Below are positions 19,548 through 21,913 of a DNA stretch of 21,913 nt, in pieces. The notes beneath the pieces were generated by a model, which saw only the letters and a list, made by a program, of their open reading frames with translations, did not search any database and was not told where the DNA came from. The position numbers were made by a program, and so were the translations under genes. How positions within the stretch are numbered: the first letter of the stretch is position 1; every line of letters begins with the position of its first letter. Source of the DNA: Bimuria novae-zelandiae CBS 107.79 (Eukaryota; Ascomycota; Dothideomycetes; Pleosporales; Didymosphaeriaceae); NCBI GenBank assembly GCA_010015655.1, contig ML976714.1, positions 1 to 21,913 on the forward strand, in the 5' to 3' direction.

Positions 19548-21320
19548 TTATTTCTTATTTAGTTTTATTTTACGGCCGCTGCGTGTAGTAATTAGTAGAG
19601 GTGCTAGTAACAGCGACGCCTTAATAATAACATAAGCAGCACTACGCGCACGCTATTTTTTAGTTATAAGCTTTATAAAAGGCTTATTTAAGGCCTTACG
19701 CTTGCCTATTTTAAGTATTTATATAAATTTAGTAGCGTCGCGCTCTTATTTTTTCTATTATTTCTTAGCGTTATTAGTAGCCTTTTTCCTTACTTTCTCT
19801 TCCCTTACCTTCTCTTGTTCTACACGCCTTTGCTACTTATCCCGCTTATCTTAAAGCTTCTTCTAGGCTTTTAGCTCCTTTTAATAAGCTTTATCTACCT
19901 TCTCTTATAGATTTTGCTCCTTATTAGCCTTATAGCGCTCCTTAGCTTGGCGGATCTTATAAGGGGACTAAAGAATAGCTATACTATAAAACTCCTTATA
20001 ATACTACAGGTTAAGCCTCCTTTGCTTATTTTTAAAGAGCTTAAGCTTTCTAATTACGTTGCGTAGGCCTTCGTTTTCAAGCTGTACAAGCTGTGTATGG
20101 GCAGAGAGATAGGAGATAGTACGCCTTAACTATTACACCTCCTCTACGTCCTAATTCTCCACCACCTAGGCCAGTATTTGGATAGCTTGCTTCTAGTTAT
20201 CTACTATAATTAGTGAAGGTGTACGAGGCAGTCGCCTGCGCTTATTCTAGAATCTATTAATAATTATAGCTACGTTTAGTAGCGATAGGCCCGTGACTTC
20301 GAAGGCCTTAAGGATAAGGCTTAGGGTAAAGGTTCTTATCTAGAACTTATAGAATAGGCGGAAGAAGTCGCGCTTCTTTACACCTACTAGGCCTTAAGTA
20401 CTATAAAGGTGTTTAGTGAACTAGTTTGTGTAGCTTGTACCTAAAGGTAAGAAGAGTGCTACATCGAGCGGCTGTAGCGTGTGGGTACTGTGAGGAGGGA
20501 ACACTAGTAGTAGTATCCTATTCCTATCGCAGTACTTAATAAAGGACCAGGTTATATGCGAGCCGTGGCCATCTACTATAAGTAGTCGCTAACTTCTGCG
20601 TGCCTTCTCTTGAGTGTAGCGATTAAAGACCTGTTCTAGCTACGCAAGGCCAACCTCGTCGTTTGTCTAGCCTAAGGGCGTTATAGTAATAAACACTAAG
20701 TGCTTTTCTGCGTCTATATCCTCCACCCAGGACGATTGTATCTCGTTGGGAGCGCCTGGATAGATGACGCCTGGAGGCAGTGCCAAACCATTAGCGTAGA
20801 CGCTTACAAGTATCAACACCTACTGCCTATTGCCCTCTTGCATAGGCTGGCGCCTTGTTTTTGACTCTATAAAAGCCCTACTAAACACTTGTTTAGTGCG
20901 CCTATTAAGTACTCTAATCGCGAAGCCCTTCTTATCTATATTATATATGTGCCGTAGCTTAATTAAGTATTTGGTAATCTTAGAGTGCACAAGCTTAAAG
21001 TATTATATATACTTCTCGCTGCTATCGGCGTGGAGGCGCTGCGCATTAATAGCGTTAGCCCATTTATATAGGAGCTAGTCGCGGTGATGGTCAAGGAAGC
21101 GAGTAACCCACGAGTCGGAGACCCTCTCTACAGCCAATTCAGAAGCCATATTTTATACTATCTGCCTTGTAGGAGGTAGGCCTCGCTTAGTAAGCTTAAC
21201 TATAAACTTACAAAGCTCTCGCTCTTATGTAGGGTAGAGTTTAAGTAGTTATTAATTAGCGTTAGCACGCGACGCGATAACGCGTTAGTAATATTATAAT
21301 AAAGTTATGCAGCATATATT
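19548..21320 (-). pseudogene. pogo/Fot1 DD35D transposase, many RIP stops
   Basis: The minus-strand frame shows, in order: a CENP-B/Tc5-type helix-turn-helix (KRGLPPTRQIV and SDSWVTRFLDHH), the first catalytic Asp in NIDKKGF (20934-20936), GLALPPGVIYPG, WVEDID, the second Asp in VDGHGSHITW (20571-20573), VFPPHSTHTLQPLDV with the third Asp (20463-20465), and a long Lys/Glu/Arg/Gln-rich coiled tail ending RSGRKIKLNKK before TAA at 19548-19550. The D2-D3 spacing is 35 residues between, as in Fot1. All three aspartates survive, but about a dozen or more in-frame stops, mostly where glutamine is expected, prevent any product. The start codon is not recognisable; about 21320 is an estimate. Confidence 0.9.
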
Positions 21321-21451
21321 ATGTTTTTTTATAATTACTTAGTATAAAAGTTTGCCTTTTATATCTACTATATCTACCTCTTTAAGCGCTTCTTCTAACG
21401 GCATTGTGGTGTTAAGTTATGTAGTTAAGGAGTATAGTAGATTTTTGGTAA

Positions 21452-21495
21452 GGGTGTGCACGACCCGAAAGTGTGCACGGCGTGCACGGTTACTG
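21452..21495 (-). repeat. Right terminal inverted repeat of the pogo element
   Basis: The reverse complement begins CAGTAACCGTGCACGCC and matches the left TIR except for five transitions. The adjacent TA at 21496-21497 is the target duplication. Confidence 0.95.
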
Positions 21496-21559
21496 TATTC
21501 TTTTTCGCGCGCGCGCCAATTTGTATAGGAAATTTAAACACTAACGGTTACTGCTAGGT

Positions 21560-21630
21560 CATTGTCAGTGTACCTTCTAGCAAAGTGAGGCTGTAGAGTT
21601 ACGTAACAACGTCTATACTAACTATTTTCT
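21560..21630. mobile_element. Fragment of another pogo-family end
   Basis: The stretch around 21583-21605 (AAGTGAGGCTGTAGAGTTACG) resembles the subterminal sequence of the full element (19460-19480) and, in reverse complement, of the 3642-5290 relic. It lies outside the right TIR in direct orientation, so it is not part of that element. No transposase sequence accompanies it. Confidence 0.4.
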
Positions 21631-21913
21631 TAGTGTTGCAGACGTTCTGGCATGCTCGTGGCCATGTACGCAGCTGTTAGCATCCCGACGCGTCCTCGCT
21701 AACGACGCGACCTCACACCGCCACAGTCTCCTATTATGATTCTGGAAATACCTGCTCGACCCACAAATATTAGTCAGTCATCCGATCTAGCTTCGGGTGG
21801 GGTAATTTGGCAACCTCACCCCAACAACGTTATCCTCCAACGTTGCCCCCATGAACAATATGCCTCATACTCCTGGGAGACCTACTGGGCATAGATTGCA
21901 GCCCTCGGTGCTG
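21631..21913. other. Right window edge, no gene recognised
   Basis: Ordinary base composition. A plus-strand frame from about 21738 stays open for about 50 codons without recognisable motifs; it could be the edge of a gene that continues outside, but nothing supports this strongly. Confidence 0.3.

Larger units (their letters stand above)
19391..21495 (-). mobile_element. Full-length pogo/Fot1 DNA transposon (2105 bp), RIP-inactivated
   Basis: Terminal inverted repeats of 44 bp begin CAGT at both ends (19391-19434 and 21452-21495) and match at 39 of 44 positions; all five differences are transitions. The element is flanked by TA on each side (19389-19390 and 21496-21497), the target duplication expected of Tc1/mariner-pogo elements. 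The interior holds a transposase in minus orientation, and its size is usual for Fot1-like elements. The interior is TA-rich from RIP while the termini keep their GC content. All boundary evidence is visible in the sequence. Confidence 0.95.

Noticed and set aside
1..21913. tRNA, rRNA or other structured RNA genes
   Set aside because: No cloverleaf-like or known RNA signature was noticed by eye on either strand; a tRNAscan/Infernal run would settle this.

Overview
The window looks like a piece of a filamentous ascomycete (Pezizomycotina) genome. The genes carry short introns (46-92 bp) with GT-AG ends and CTAAC/CTGAC-type branch sites. The gene families (actin-capping protein beta, an AT-hook nuclear protein, fungal F-box-like and metallophosphoesterase families) are fungal, and the transposons are degraded in a way that matches repeat-induced point mutation (RIP). 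In the transposons CA/TG dinucleotides have largely become TA, so glutamine codons are stops while the protein motifs can still be read.

Layout: 1-3641 holds the 5' part of a Ty3/Gypsy LTR retrotransposon on the minus strand (RT and protease at 1-1210, gag at about 2190-3110, LTR at about 3283-3641). 3642-about 5290 is the second half of a pogo/Fot1-type DNA transposon on the plus strand. Its transposase frame runs right up to the LTR edge, so the retrotransposon appears to have landed inside it. A non-RIPed island (about 4420-4600) interrupts it further.

6126-9373 is an ordinary gene pair: a four-exon AT-hook protein (minus) and the five-exon beta subunit of F-actin capping protein (plus). 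9374-11678 has no convincing gene.

11679-13463 encodes the most interesting product: a secreted matrix metalloproteinase with a cysteine-switch prodomain, an HExxHxxGxxH zinc site and a C-terminal domain of about seven ~40-residue propeller-like repeats. It is followed by a decayed F-box-like gene (13705-14423, minus), a coiled-coil protein with a nuclear localisation signal that needs a frame change (14678-16513, minus), a 40-bp inverted repeat, and a small predicted membrane protein (16556-16927, minus).

18142-19017 is a broken calcineurin-like phosphoesterase gene. 19391-21495 is a full-length pogo/Fot1 transposon (44-bp terminal inverted repeats, TA target duplication, DD35D transposase on the minus strand, inactivated by many stops). 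A further fragment of a related transposon end lies at about 21560-21630.

The genes do not form an evident pathway or cluster. The picture is a gene-containing stretch caught between RIPed transposon blocks. Two genes within it have in-frame nonsense changes of the C-to-T type, which might reflect RIP leaking into single-copy DNA.
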